64,000 nucleotides of DNA from NCBI RefSeq assembly GCF_026914185.1, contig NC_070568.1:3554001-3618000 (forward strand), written 5' to 3'. The position numbers were made by a program, and so were the translations under genes. Every line of letters begins with the position of its first letter. Positions within the stretch are counted from its first letter, which is position 1. The stretch is from Puccinia triticina. Its lineage: Eukaryota > Basidiomycota > Pucciniomycetes > Pucciniales > Pucciniaceae. Below, piece after piece: positions 35,304 to 45,115 of the stretch. The notes under the pieces were generated by a model. The model ran no database searches. It was not told the origin of the DNA and worked only from the letters and a program-made list of their open reading frames with translations.

Positions 35304-37988
35304 TCAACTTTGCATAGATTCCTCCTCATTTTTGGGTTCCTCTGCCTCCCAGTTTGTTACTTGTAACGCACAAACTTGTCTTAACTTGGGTGGCTCCTTG
35401 TGCCATCCGGGAGCATTTGGTAAACATATAGGGATGCAAAGTCTTCGTTGTTCTGAGTCCATAAAGCTTAAGATTTCTCCCTTCTGGTTGGAGAGCTCCA
35501 GTCTGATGTTATGATCCGCTAGAAAAGGCCTTCCTAACACGGTATGCACCAAACCTTTGACAATAAAGAAGTTTGCCAAGTGCACATATCCTGGAAATAC
35601 GGTTACAGGTATATTTTCCGCAATTCCAATGATTGGTGTGAAATGCCCTCCTATTCCTCGTAATCGCATAAATACTTCCGTAGTTAAAAGGCCTAGCTGG
35701 TCTGCAAGATGGTCAGGAATAATATTCATCTCTGCACCAGTATCAACTAAAGTTCTGATTTTCCGGTTGTTAATGGACATGTCCACCATGCCGACGGGAC
35801 AAGCATACGTGAGCCTTGAGTCTTTATCATCCTCTTCCATTTCCAAACTTGTGGAACCATTAAATTTGACGTTGTTTACCCCCTTCTCTGCTGGGTCCGC
35901 TTGACCTTCACCAAGCGTTTTGAGAAAGTGAGGGGCAATCTTCAAAATCTCCTCCAGTGTAAGCGTGTACGTCTGACGAAAGAATTTGTTTCGGATTGAC
36001 CTGTCCATTTGTCGTTCTGGTTGCTCTCTTGGGTTTTCTGGCCGGAGATTCTTGGTCTTTGCCAATGGTTCTGTGACTGGTTTAGACCTGACAGGGACAA
36101 TGACACTCTCATCTTTGTTTTCCTCCATCCACAATCCAGGAAAGCTTTTCTGCCTACTGGGTTCTTTTTGAGCTTCTTGCGCTTTGGCTTTGGGTTGACT
36201 TTCCCTCTCTGCATCCTTGTTTTCAACAGGCTGGCTTCCAGAAGTCCCATTTTTTTCCTGTAGTCGCTGTGACTTCCGGAGGCCAAATCCTAAATTATTC
36301 TCCAGATCGTCCTCCCCCACATTAAACTGTGGTGGAAACCATGATCCCCATTCTTCGACTTCCGCTATTGCTGAGGTTGCCGCCTTCTCTCCCTTACCTG
36401 TCTCTGAAGAAGGTTTCTTCTGTTCTTCCTCGAACCGCCTGACCAAATCCCTCACTGAGGAGTCTTTATCCATTATTATTGGCTGGTTGTTGGGATAGTA
36501 GTATGTTCCTTGGTGTTTGTATACATTCCGAACTTTCAGGTCTTGCTGAAGGTATTCACACTGAGTTACCAAGTGTTTTTCTTTACAATAAAAACACTCT
36601 AAAGGACCCAATCTTGCCCTCCCTTCGGGAAGTCCTGGTGATGATGGTCTGCCAAAATGTGGAGGAACTTGCCGCTTCTGGTTCTCTAATGCTATGGTTA
36701 ACTTTGTAATTTTCTCCTCAAGTTCTTCTCTGGAGGAGGAGGGCTCCTGTATTTTTACCGTCTTTCTTGCATTGTCTTTGGGAACCGATGCCTCATTGTC
36801 GCCGTCAAAATCCACAATAACCAGTGCTAGTTCCACATAGTGCTTAAGGGTTTTTAGGTTTGGAACAATATTCCTCCCATCTTTTGTTGTATGCAGCTCC
36901 TTTGCGTGGGCTAACTCCTTAGTAACCTCCTTCTTCAGCTCTGTGGAAAGTGCCTTCCATAAGGGGTCCCCACTTTCCAAGTTCAGGTTTCTATATTCCA
37001 TCCTTGTAAAGTAGTCCATGATTTCTTTGTAAGTGCCAATAAATTTCTTATACTCTTGTCGGGTACTGATTCCGCCATTTGCTTGAGCCATCTGCACCAG
37101 TGTTGGTATTGCGTCCTCCTTATAGCGTCTTAATGGAGTAGCCCGACCCCATTTCCTAATCATTTCCTTCTTGAGGAGTTCCCAGTCACCACTCTTGTGT
37201 CCTTCCATCTGTTCAATGGTTTTGCTGATTTTTTGGTTATGAATTATCAATGGTAGCTGGACTGCAACATCTATCCCTCCTGCTTTTTGTAGAAAGGCCA
37301 CCTTCTCTACCCGCTTGATAAATAATTCAACCTCGGTCCCATCAAATTGTAAGTTGGTCTTTTTGGTGTCCAGGACCACTCCTTTCTGCTTGTTTGGGAG
37401 ACTGATATCAACTCTTTGCCTGGACTGCTCAATTGCTGGGGACTGAGCAACCGAATTCAAAACAGAGTTGAATCCTGCCCCAATGGTAGTGTCCCCTCCT
37501 GGGGTTCCCCTAGTGTACGGTGTCGAAGTTACAAATCGCAAAGCTGTCGGTCTGTGTACCGGTGTCTCCGGTAAAGGTACATTTCGTGGGGCTCTGTCCT
37601 GTCCAAGAAGAGTCTGTACCAGATCTCTTAACTCAGCTACCGAATTTTCCATCCTTGAAATCTGCTCCCTTTGCTCTTGAATTATATTTGACTGATCCAT
37701 AGTTGATTCTTTGTGATTAGACATGTTGATACTCTGCTTCTGATCCCGTTCAATCTTCTCCACGACCTCCTCAAGTGATTCGATTTCTTGTTCCGTAAGA
37801 CTGCCGTTGAACCAAATCCTTCTCTGTTTGCTTGCTGTGTTCCTTCTGTCGCCAATGGCAGACTGGCCGTAATGCTGCTCGCTTGAATGTGCTGGAGGGG
37901 AATCTTCCTGATTCTGATCCAGGATGTGAGTTGTTTCCGCTTGGGTTTTGTTAATCTGTTGCTGATCTTTCTGGAAGTTGACAGCCAC
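35304..37988 (-). CDS. Gypsy Gag-protease (about 894 codons)
   Basis: One open frame begins inside the 5' LTR edge with no clear ATG there (GTG at 37988); the first internal ATGs are possible starts. It has an N-terminal Gln/Asn-rich stretch and a coiled-coil-like segment (EQREQISRMENSVAELRDLV), then a retrotransposon Gag domain (LFIKRVEKVAFLQ to MDYFTRMEYRNL). A short zinc knuckle CFYCKEKHLVTQC follows near residue 460; its spacing is C-x2-C-x3-H-x4-C, one shorter than usual. The aspartic protease active site VDTGAEMNIIP is near residue 748. It ends with TGA directly followed in frame by the next ORF. Gag coats the RNA and the protease cuts the polyproteins. Confidence 0.85.
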   Translation of the reverse strand: MAVNFQKDQQQINKTQAETTHILDQNQEDSPPAHSSEQHYGQSAIGDRRNTASKQRRIWFNGSLTEQEIESLEEVVEKIERDQKQSINMSNHKESTMDQSNIIQEQREQISRMENSVAELRDLVQTLLGQDRAPRNVPLPETPVHRPTALRFVTSTPYTRGTPGGDTTIGAGFNSVLNSVAQSPAIEQSRQRVDISLPNKQKGVVLDTKKTNLQFDGTEVELFIKRVEKVAFLQKAGGIDVAVQLPLIIHNQKISKTIEQMEGHKSGDWELLKKEMIRKWGRATPLRRYKEDAIPTLVQMAQANGGISTRQEYKKFIGTYKEIMDYFTRMEYRNLNLESGDPLWKALSTELKKEVTKELAHAKELHTTKDGRNIVPNLKTLKHYVELALVIVDFDGDNEASVPKDNARKTVKIQEPSSSREELEEKITKLTIALENQKRQVPPHFGRPSSPGLPEGRARLGPLECFYCKEKHLVTQCEYLQQDLKVRNVYKHQGTYYYPNNQPIIMDKDSSVRDLVRRFEEEQKKPSSETGKGEKAATSAIAEVEEWGSWFPPQFNVGEDDLENNLGFGLRKSQRLQEKNGTSGSQPVENKDAERESQPKAKAQEAQKEPSRQKSFPGLWMEENKDESVIVPVRSKPVTEPLAKTKNLRPENPREQPERQMDRSIRNKFFRQTYTLTLEEILKIAPHFLKTLGEGQADPAEKGVNNVKFNGSTSLEMEEDDKDSRLTYACPVGMVDMSINNRKIRTLVDTGAEMNIIPDHLADQLGLLTTEVFMRLRGIGGHFTPIIGIAENIPVTVFPGYVHLANFFIVKGLVHTVLGRPFLADHNIRLELSNQKGEILSFMDSEQRRLCIPICLPNAPGWHKEPPKLRQVCALQVTNWEAEEPKNEEESMQS

Positions 37989-38003
37989 TGTTGGGACACG
38001 AGA

Positions 38004-39241
38004 TGTGAGAACTCCTTTGGGATGGGTTGGCAGTCCTTTGAGGGGGAAATAACAATATGATATTCCAGCTAAGTAATACTACTGTTATGGGTGGTTTGAA
38101 AGACCTGCCCCTCTATTATACTACAGAATTCTGACAACAAATTTATTTATTGTTGTGGCGTGACTTTTATGACGGAGAAAACTTGTATGTAGTAGTCTCT
38201 ATCAGACCTAGATCAGTTTTAACAAGTACAAGATGCGTATACAACCTCTATATGGCAAGATGGGCAAAGAATATAATCAAGTGAGAATATGTTTTGTTGG
38301 GTTTTTAATGGTTTCAGCAGAGAGAAATGATGATGGAGTGTGGTATGAGATTTCTATGTTAATGTATGATGACTGTGTCTTCTGTGATGATAGCAAAAAT
38401 GATGACTGGTGACCACTGAGCTGGGGTGCCTGGGTGATGATGGAAAAATGGTGGGAGGAGGGCCTCCTTATATATTCTTTTCTGAGTTATTTTTGCTGGT
38501 GAGGGCTGCACTCGAGGCATTTCTGCTGGTGGTGACCCTGTGGATTGCACTGCCTTCTGCAAGGGGTGCATAACTTAAACTGATGTTCCGCATGACCATG
38601 TGTGATTTGTACTTTTTAAGGCAAAGTCCACCTAGGTTGGTTGCACTGCCAAAGTGGAGGCTTTCTGACCGCATGCATCGATGTAAGGTCCGCGCAAATC
38701 TGTTGAGTTGTTGAGTGGAGGCCTAGTCGCTGCAGTTTCCAACGCGCAGGTTGCATGAGGTGATCTGTAGCTAATAGTGGAGGCCTGCCTAACTAGTAAA
38801 TCTAACTATACTCTTCTATATATGCATGCCTTTTATGATTTATATGACTTTCCACCTGGGTATGGCCTGTACTAAACCTATAATTATGGTGTTCAAAGTT
38901 GGTTTGCATAATTTTATGCATGCATAAATCATAAAATCATAAAATCTTTTTTGCAGGGGATATGACTGTCTGATTATGTGATACAAAATTTCCTCACCAA
39001 AATATTTTTATGATTTTATGATTTATGCATGCATAAAATTATGCAAACCAACTTTGAACACCATAAATTGTAACTAACTTCTAAACTAAAAGAGCTAGCT
39101 GGGTAGTTGAAGTGAGTGACTAGGGTTAAGTTTGTATGTAGAATCTATTTCTCTAATAATATTCTATCATATGCTAGTATTGTAGGCTGTAAGTTGAGGT
39201 TTTGACAGTTTTGTTGCACGCAACAGATCTGGATCACCACA
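38004..39241 (-). repeat. Gypsy 5' LTR, carrying a MITE (1238 bp)
   Basis: Equal to the 1054-bp LTR at 22426-23479 plus a 181-bp MITE and its 3-bp target duplication. It lies next to gag on the - strand and so is the 5' LTR. Confidence 0.95.
38885..39065. mobile_element. 181-bp MITE inserted in the gypsy 5' LTR
   Basis: Ends are TATGGTGTTCAAAGTTGG and its mirror, with long subterminal pairing built on GCATGCATAAATCATAAAAT. The target duplication is AAT (38882-38884 and 39066-39068). The other LTR (near 23300) is the undisturbed empty site. The same element occurs at 45895-46075. Confidence 0.92.
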
Positions 39242-39485
39242 ACAGTGTATTGAAGCAAGGGAAAAATTACAAGACTGAGGCAGGCTGAGAGTACAACTTC
39301 AAGATCAAGGTCAATTGAGGGGAGAGTCGTCACCCTCATGAATTTAGGTGGATAGAGCAACCATTGCACGGAAGGGTTGAACAATTTATAGAGCAATGAA
39401 CAACATATGTAGGTGGACAAAGGAAAACAGTGTTGTTTTATGATTCTCTTTTTTTGTCTGTGTTTTCCAAGGAAATATGTATATA

Positions 39486-41467
39486 CTACCTAAAACCAAT
39501 TATCGGCTTAATACATTTCATCTTTGTCATCTTGATCCTTGCCATCATCACCCATGATTTCATCCTCCAGTTGTTCTTTGTCACCATTTCTTCCTCATAG
39601 TCCTCATCCTCGTCCTCATCATATACATTTTCCCAGTCGCCCTCTGCCACAAATTGATCATCATTTTCCTCCAGGGGAGCCAGATCGATAGAATCCTCTT
39701 GTACTTCTTCCTCTTCACCATCACCTTCATCCTTGTTATCTTTGGGGATGTCAACCAGTTTGTAAAGTATCAATGCGGGTGCCAATTTGTTGCGGCTGAA
39801 CCTGGAGTCCGATAATGCCTCTTCTGCATTGTAGTTTGGGTGATTTTGAGGCAAGAGAGACTTTGACGGATCCAAAAGAAAGGCCACCCGGGTCAGGTCC
39901 GGTATTTCACGCTGTTGGGGTGTTGGTAAGTTACCCAACCAGCAACGCAAATAGAAGTCCAAAGGAAGCTGTCTCGGAACTTTTGGAAAGATTGATAAGA
40001 CTGGTTCCCTGGGTACCCTGCAAGGCTTGCTTTGGGAGCTCTTGCCGTTTGCAATAGCAACTTCATTCATCACACTGTCCAATCGTCGGAAGAAGATGTT
40101 GGCAGCTTTTGAGCGAAATGGTAGGGTCTTGACAACAAAGCATTTCCCAGCTTCATCCCATTCGTCATTGCTGTTTGCCGCAACATCCTGGATGATGTCC
40201 TTGTACCGTTTGGGAAAGTCGTTCGCCACAGCAAACTTGTAACGCGCCTCTGCAAGCTGTAAAAATTAAGTGAGCCAGAGCCAGGACCCAATTGGTAATG
40301 TAAGAGGAATGACTCACTCGAGATCGCTTCCTTGCCGCGTTTTTGACCATTACGGTTTCAGCGTGTTTACCAGGCTCCTTGTTCTCTTTGGAGAACTTAT
40401 CAAGCTGGACATGGTGCACATAGTGATTGTATGCCCGAATGAAGATCACCATGTTGTCCTTGTATTTTCGGTTGAAATTCATAAAATCGTAAGCCCCGGA
40501 CATGGCAATTTGCCGGAAGATGTTGAGAGCTGCAATACGACAAGCCAAGTTGTACAAGCTTTTGGGTCCTTCTTCAAGGTTTGGACACCAGATACAAATC
40601 CCTAACTTTGCGAGATAACCGTGAATGTATGCAATGTAGCTTTCCTCAATGTGGCCAAAGCTTTTTCCAACTTTGATTCTGCCTGCCCGAGCATCTCGTA
40701 AGGTCTGTACGTCAGATTCGGCAAGTATACTGGCGGAGTTTGAATCTTGGGCAAAGCGTTCAAAGTCGGCAACATTGGAGAATCTTGAACAAAATTCGGC
40801 AACCAGGGCGGCATTGATGACGGGGGGGACAGAGGCAGTTTCAAGCAAACCCCACAACAATCGGATATGAACAAAAAGACATTCCTAGATGAAAGCACCA
40901 TCACGTCAGGTTGATTCAGATGATGAGGAAGATAGCTTAATTACATACTTTGGTTGCCTTGAAATCATCCGGGAAGTCGTCCGTTATCATCTGATTTGGC
41001 TTCTTCTTGGAGGCTGATGTGGATTTGTTAGCCTGAGCGGTAGTGCTTGGTCCAGCCCTCTTGGGAGTAGTGGATGATGGAATGCTTGAGGCAGGTTCTG
41101 ACTGGGCACGGCGGAATCGCTGACTTGAGGCAGTATTTGTAAGGGCTTGGGCTCTTCTGAGATTTGGTTGTGGAGTTGGGGGTTCTACGGCAGGCTTGGG
41201 GATTGTTGTGGCTCAGCGGTTGCTGGAGTTCACGGCCATTGGTTGTGCAGTTGTTGGTGTTGGGTTGGAAGATTCGGCATTGCCCATTTTGAGCTGCTTG
41301 ACTTTGTGTTGAAGCTTTTCAAGGGTACCCTCGACTTGGGCCGCATGACGAGAAAAGATTGTTTCAATGATATTGTCAAGATGCGAAAATAAGTTATTTT
41401 CGGAGACAGAGTCCATGTTGGTGTTGACGGGGGCAGATGGGTCCACTGGGATCATTTGTTCTGACAT
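39486..41467 (-). pseudogene. Unknown transposon-associated gene driven from the right inverted repeat
   Basis: Model: complement of 39486-40256, 40318-40884 and 40949-41467, 619 codons in phase. Introns of 61 and 64 bp have GT/AG ends. A further leader intron (41479-41559) starts inside the terminal repeat, and the ATG (MSEQMIPVDPS) is 11 bases after its acceptor. TGA at 41213-41215 interrupts the first exon; the preceding codon context fits a lost CGA. The N-terminus has a coiled coil (EGTLEKLQHKVKQLKM). The middle contains FCSRFSNVADFERFAQ, SYIAYIHGYLAKLGICIWC and AALNIFRQIAMSGAYDF. Near 39600 the acidic tail moves to another frame, so a late frameshift is likely. I recognise no known domain. 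It lacks transposase motifs and may be a regulatory or cargo protein of the element. Confidence 0.6.
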
Positions 41468-41500
41468 GATTGGACGAGCTGTGGGTGGATGTGTGCACAG

Positions 41501-41818
41501 GCCGGGTTGACTTGAATTTTATAACAATTTATGTATGACATTGGGTTAAATAAACTTACGTGGCTTGAAGTGTTGATTGGTGGCAGGCTGTTGCTTGCTG
41601 TGTCGCTTATTGTGGGAAGTTGTTGCTTGATGTGTCACTTGTTGTGGGAAGTTGTCGCTTGTGGGAATTGGGGCTTGTGGGCTGGCCCCCAACCAGACAA
41701 ATTTTGACAGGCGTGGCGACTGACCTGTCACGCAGGTGTCCTCAAATGCATTTTGAGCCCGCGCGCAAATCCCCATGATGACAATTATGCAAAATTGTCA
41801 GCTGTTTGCATGCGGTGT
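41501..41818 (-). repeat. Right terminal inverted repeat with leader exon
   Basis: Inverted copy of 12221-12537. The leader donor GTAAGT (intron start at 41559 on the - strand) is conserved, and its acceptor lies at 41479. The outermost bases continue to CACTG on the - strand, ending at 41823. Confidence 0.85.
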
Positions 41819-41890
41819 CAGTGGTATAAGAGCAGCTCTCATGAATGTAGAAGGTCGTGGGTTCAAATCCCACCACACACAATTCTTTTC
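41819..41890 (+). tRNA. tRNA-like sequence abutting the transposon end (Met-like, degenerate)
   Basis: A perfect T-arm, GTGGG-TTCAAAT-CCCAC (41857-41873), gives a B box GGTTCAAATCC. GTGGTATAAGAGC upstream resembles a D-arm/A box, TCTCATGA resembles a CAT anticodon loop, and CTTTT at 41885-41889 could terminate polymerase III. The anticodon stem does not pair well and the acceptor 5' strand appears replaced by the transposon end, so it is probably a broken tRNA gene or tRNA-derived repeat. Confidence 0.35.
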
Positions 41891-44800
41891 ACCTGAGTAA
41901 TTTCAACAGGTGCCTAATGAGTGGCTGCACCACTACTTTACCGCTACCTGTTGAGACATAGTGTAATGTCAGGAGTCATTTTTACCCCTGGAAACTGGGT
42001 AGCATAGCCCATATTAGCCCAGGAAAGTCTTGGCGCCTCACCCAGGGGTGAAACATCTTTGATTTGCCCTGGATAATGGAGTATGGGTTTAGCCAGGTGT
42101 GAAACAGGCTCAAACAGCCCTGACCCTGGGAGAGCTCCCCCTGTCTCAACCCAGTCATTGCTGCCATCCAAAAACACGACTTCCCATTATTTTTGGGGGT
42201 GGTGCATTCCATAGTGTAATGCAAAGATATGTATTTACTAGCCTCCCAATAGCATAGTTGTTGGATTTCTGTATTTCCATTCATCCCTAAAACCCCTTCA
42301 CTTTCTCCTCACACCATCTCCACTTACTTTTTCCTCCTCTATGGGCTTGTTTTCAGATCAAAGCTATCAAACACTTATGTTGCCCCCTTTCTATGTGGTC
42401 TGTCTTTTATTCATGGTCATGCTTCTTTCTTACTGATCTTGTAGACTTTGATCCCTGCTCAGATTAGACTGTTAGCTTTCCTTCTTTACTGCTTATCCTC
42501 TAGATTTTGCGCATCTCTGATGGGGATATCAATGTACCTTTTGACATGTTACACTGAGTTGAGAAGTTTCAAATTCATTATTACTCTCAAACCACAAGTT
42601 GATGCCATGTAAATAGTCTATTTAACCATAGCCTAGTCCAAAGAAATCAACCCATTGGTTGTCTCCCTCTTTTTCCGCCCTTGAGCTGTTCCAGTGAGAA
42701 AATCCTCCTCTTGCTGTCCAGCATATCCTTGCCGCTTCTCCGCCCCTTTTTGGGCCCTTTGGTCAAAACCCTAACAATAGTTGCAATCAAAAATCAGCAA
42801 AACTATGCACCAATAATGTAGTGTGGGAGGGACTGGCTGTCTGAGTTGAGATGGTTCAGAATGCAAGAAACGCCAAGCTGAGCAAGCAGTTGAGAGCAAT
42901 TGGCTGAATTGAGACTGGTTCTTCTGTCTTGCCCAACTGAACGCAGGGTGGCAAGCAGGAAGAGGGTGGAGGACGGTTGGTGGACAGGGAAAAGAGAGGG
43001 GAAAGTGGGTGTGTGTGTGGGGAGGACAAGAACATACCCTGATCAGCACCACCAGGCATGATTGAAATGGATGGAAAGCGGGGGAGACAAGAGTCTGGGG
43101 GGCTGACTTTTCTGTATTGGCGAGTGTGTTGTTGAGAAGGAGAAGATGGAGGATGCAGAGCAGGGGCAGCTCAAGCGGGGAGGGGAGGGAAACAAACTTA
43201 GAATGATACCAACAAACAAGGAAACACCGGACAGAGACCTGCCTAAATTTCTGTGGCAATTCTATGCCAGCCTTTGGACCTGGTGAACAGAATCCGCATG
43301 CTTCCAACATAAACAGCGTTGAAGGCAAAGGAGCTCCAAAAATATACGTGTGGAATCAAGAAGAGAGACCTGTGTTCTCTGGCAGCTCCAAAACTTGTTG
43401 CAGCAGGCCTAAAATCTTCCCCTGAACAAATAATATATTCAGGAGCAGGGGGGCACAAGAGCAGTCAACTTGACTAAGTCCCTCTGTTTGTGGAAGGGGG
43501 ACACCATCCTGCAGGGACCCTCTAAAAGAGGGACTTATACACGTAACACTGCATGCCAGTGCTTGCCCTAGTCTTTTTTTTTTTTTTTTTTTACTTTTTT
43601 TATGCTATTGGTTGTACCTCTCCAGTCTTAAAGAATAGCATGAACATTCCGCTGAGCAAAATGACTGCTTGGATCTCCTGCATCTTGCAGTGTACATATC
43701 ATAAATGCTGGACCTGCTCTGCATTTTTTTATCATTGACAGAATGACTTTGCAGACAAACTCAATTCTCATGATACCACTTCCTGTGCTCTGACCAATGG
43801 CTTTCCAATGTGTACATAGCTAGTAATACAAAATTGCTTTGAGTTCCAAACATTCCAAGTCTCACCTATGGGGGAATGTGAGTGTGATTGGCCTGCAAAG
43901 AGCAACCCAGAATATGTCCTTTCTCCAAGTTTTATCCCAGTGAGACAACTTGCAAAGAAAAACAAGCCCAATGTCAATTGGATCAAAAACCAAGCCGTCT
44001 CACTGCCCAAAAGAATCACAGCCCTCAGCGACGAACTTCTCTATTGCTATATCTTGGTTTCAAAGGATTTCTATCATGGCAAAGAGGTTCAAATGGTGTC
44101 TGCTCTTGCTCAAGTTGTCCCTTGCTTTCTTCTCCGTCCCGTTTGGCTGAGAATACATATCAGAAATATCACGGGATCTGTATCCCAGATGTGGATTGGA
44201 AGGTTGCAGAAGATATGTATAGCCATAATCTGGCCTCAGAAGCGCTGCAATCCAGTTTGCAACTTTCATAAAAAGAAAGAAACCATTGTAAGTGTGATGA
44301 AAAGAATTATGACAACTGAAAGTTTATTGCTCAATCAGATTCAATTTCTAATTACAAGTTTGTCTTGTCAGATATGAGTAGAAAGGAAGGGTGCGGGTAT
44401 GCACCTGAAAGCAGGGCAGGAAGTGCCCTGTGTCTGGTCTGTCTGAAGAAGATGGGTGCGGGTCTGTTTAAGCTTTTGTGTTGGCTTTGCCAGTTGTGTC
44501 CTATACAATAGACATTTCCTGTGCACTGGACAGTCATAGTCTTGGATTCAGCTTCTTTTCTCCTTTATTTTTTCTTCTTTCTACTCACGAATAAAATCCG
44601 AGTCAACACAGTAACTTTGTATTATCCTGTCTGAAGGATTCTGATGTGTCTGGCACTGTTTGAACAAAGTTCGTCAGTGTTAGCTTGTTGCTTTTCTGTC
44701 TGGGCTTTATTTGGGCTGGGTGTTACTTACAGCTTCCAATAGTCTGGCTAGTAGTTCTGTTTGCTTCTTGAATCCAAGGCGTTCTGCAAGAGTTCTGTGA

Positions 44801-45029
44801 AAGAACACAATGAAGTCAGTCTCATACACCACCAGGTCACTCAAACGTTGTCATAACATTTGTTTGCAGCATTTTTTCAACAAATGTGTCTGGCTGGGTG
44901 GCAAACATTGAGTCCTTGTTTTCATGTCCTCCTCAAACGGGAACAATCTGTGCATTGGCTTGTCCAACAAGTCTCCAACAACCAAGCCGTAACTCCCACC
45001 ATGAAGTGGTGCAGCCTGTTTGCGGGCAC
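41891..45029. other. Gene-poor intergenic stretch
   Basis: No supported gene. Two copies of CATAGTGTAATG (about 41957 and 42210) flank a 250-bp block of CCCTGG-rich repeats. A palindromic AAGTCCCTC...GAGGGACTT element lies at about 43475-43537, and a T-run at 43573-43592. An open frame of 185 codons at 42771-43328 (-) is low-complexity and was not accepted. Confidence 0.5.
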
Positions 45030-45115
45030 CCAAGAAAAAAGATTTGGCAGGAATCAAACACCCAACCTGATTGCAAGCAGCGTTGGGACCACACTGCTTA
45101 ACCGCTAGGCCAGGC
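45030..45115 (-). ncRNA. tRNA-related (polymerase III-like) sequence, degenerate
   Basis: On the - strand, TGGCCTAGCGGTTAAGCAG resembles an A box and GTTTGATTCC a B box with one C-to-T change. A TTTTTT terminator follows. The stems do not fold into a clean cloverleaf, so this is a tRNA pseudogene or SINE head. Confidence 0.35.

Larger units (their letters stand above)
22426..39241 (-). mobile_element. Ty3/gypsy LTR retrotransposon, 16.8 kb with nested insertions
   Basis: The LTRs are 22426-23479 and 38004-39241. They begin TGTGAGAACTCC and end GATCACCACA on the + strand. They show about three substitutions over 1054 bp once a MITE in the right copy is removed, so the insertion is recent. Coding order on the - strand is gag-protease, an unknown ORF, then RT-RNase H-integrase, and all three frames are open. 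A G-rich polypurine tract lies at 23480-23490. A copia element (23751-28845) and a 2.2-kb segment with an opposite-strand gene (32518-34775) are nested inside. Flanking 5-mers TACGG and ACAGT do not match, so no target duplication is seen. Confidence 0.9.
12217..41823. mobile_element. Candidate large Plavaka/CACTA-like DNA transposon bounded by about 318-bp inverted repeats
   Basis: Inverted repeats at 12221-12537 and 41501-41818 are about 95% identical outside a short variable block, and each leads inward into a gene through a shared spliced leader. The right end continues to CACTG (41819-41823 on the opposite strand), the typical start of CACTA elements; the left end is eroded there. Inside are a Plavaka-like transposase, several unknown genes, a JmjC gene and a gypsy insertion of 16.8 kb, so the original element would be about 12.8 kb. 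The alternative is two separate elements, each missing one end: no matching target duplication is visible, and the gypsy insertion in the middle lacks one too. Confidence 0.45.

Noticed and set aside
42771..43328. 185-codon - strand frame rich in Pro, Leu and Cys
   Set aside because: No domain, splice structure or repeats supporting a gene; composition follows a CT-rich strand.
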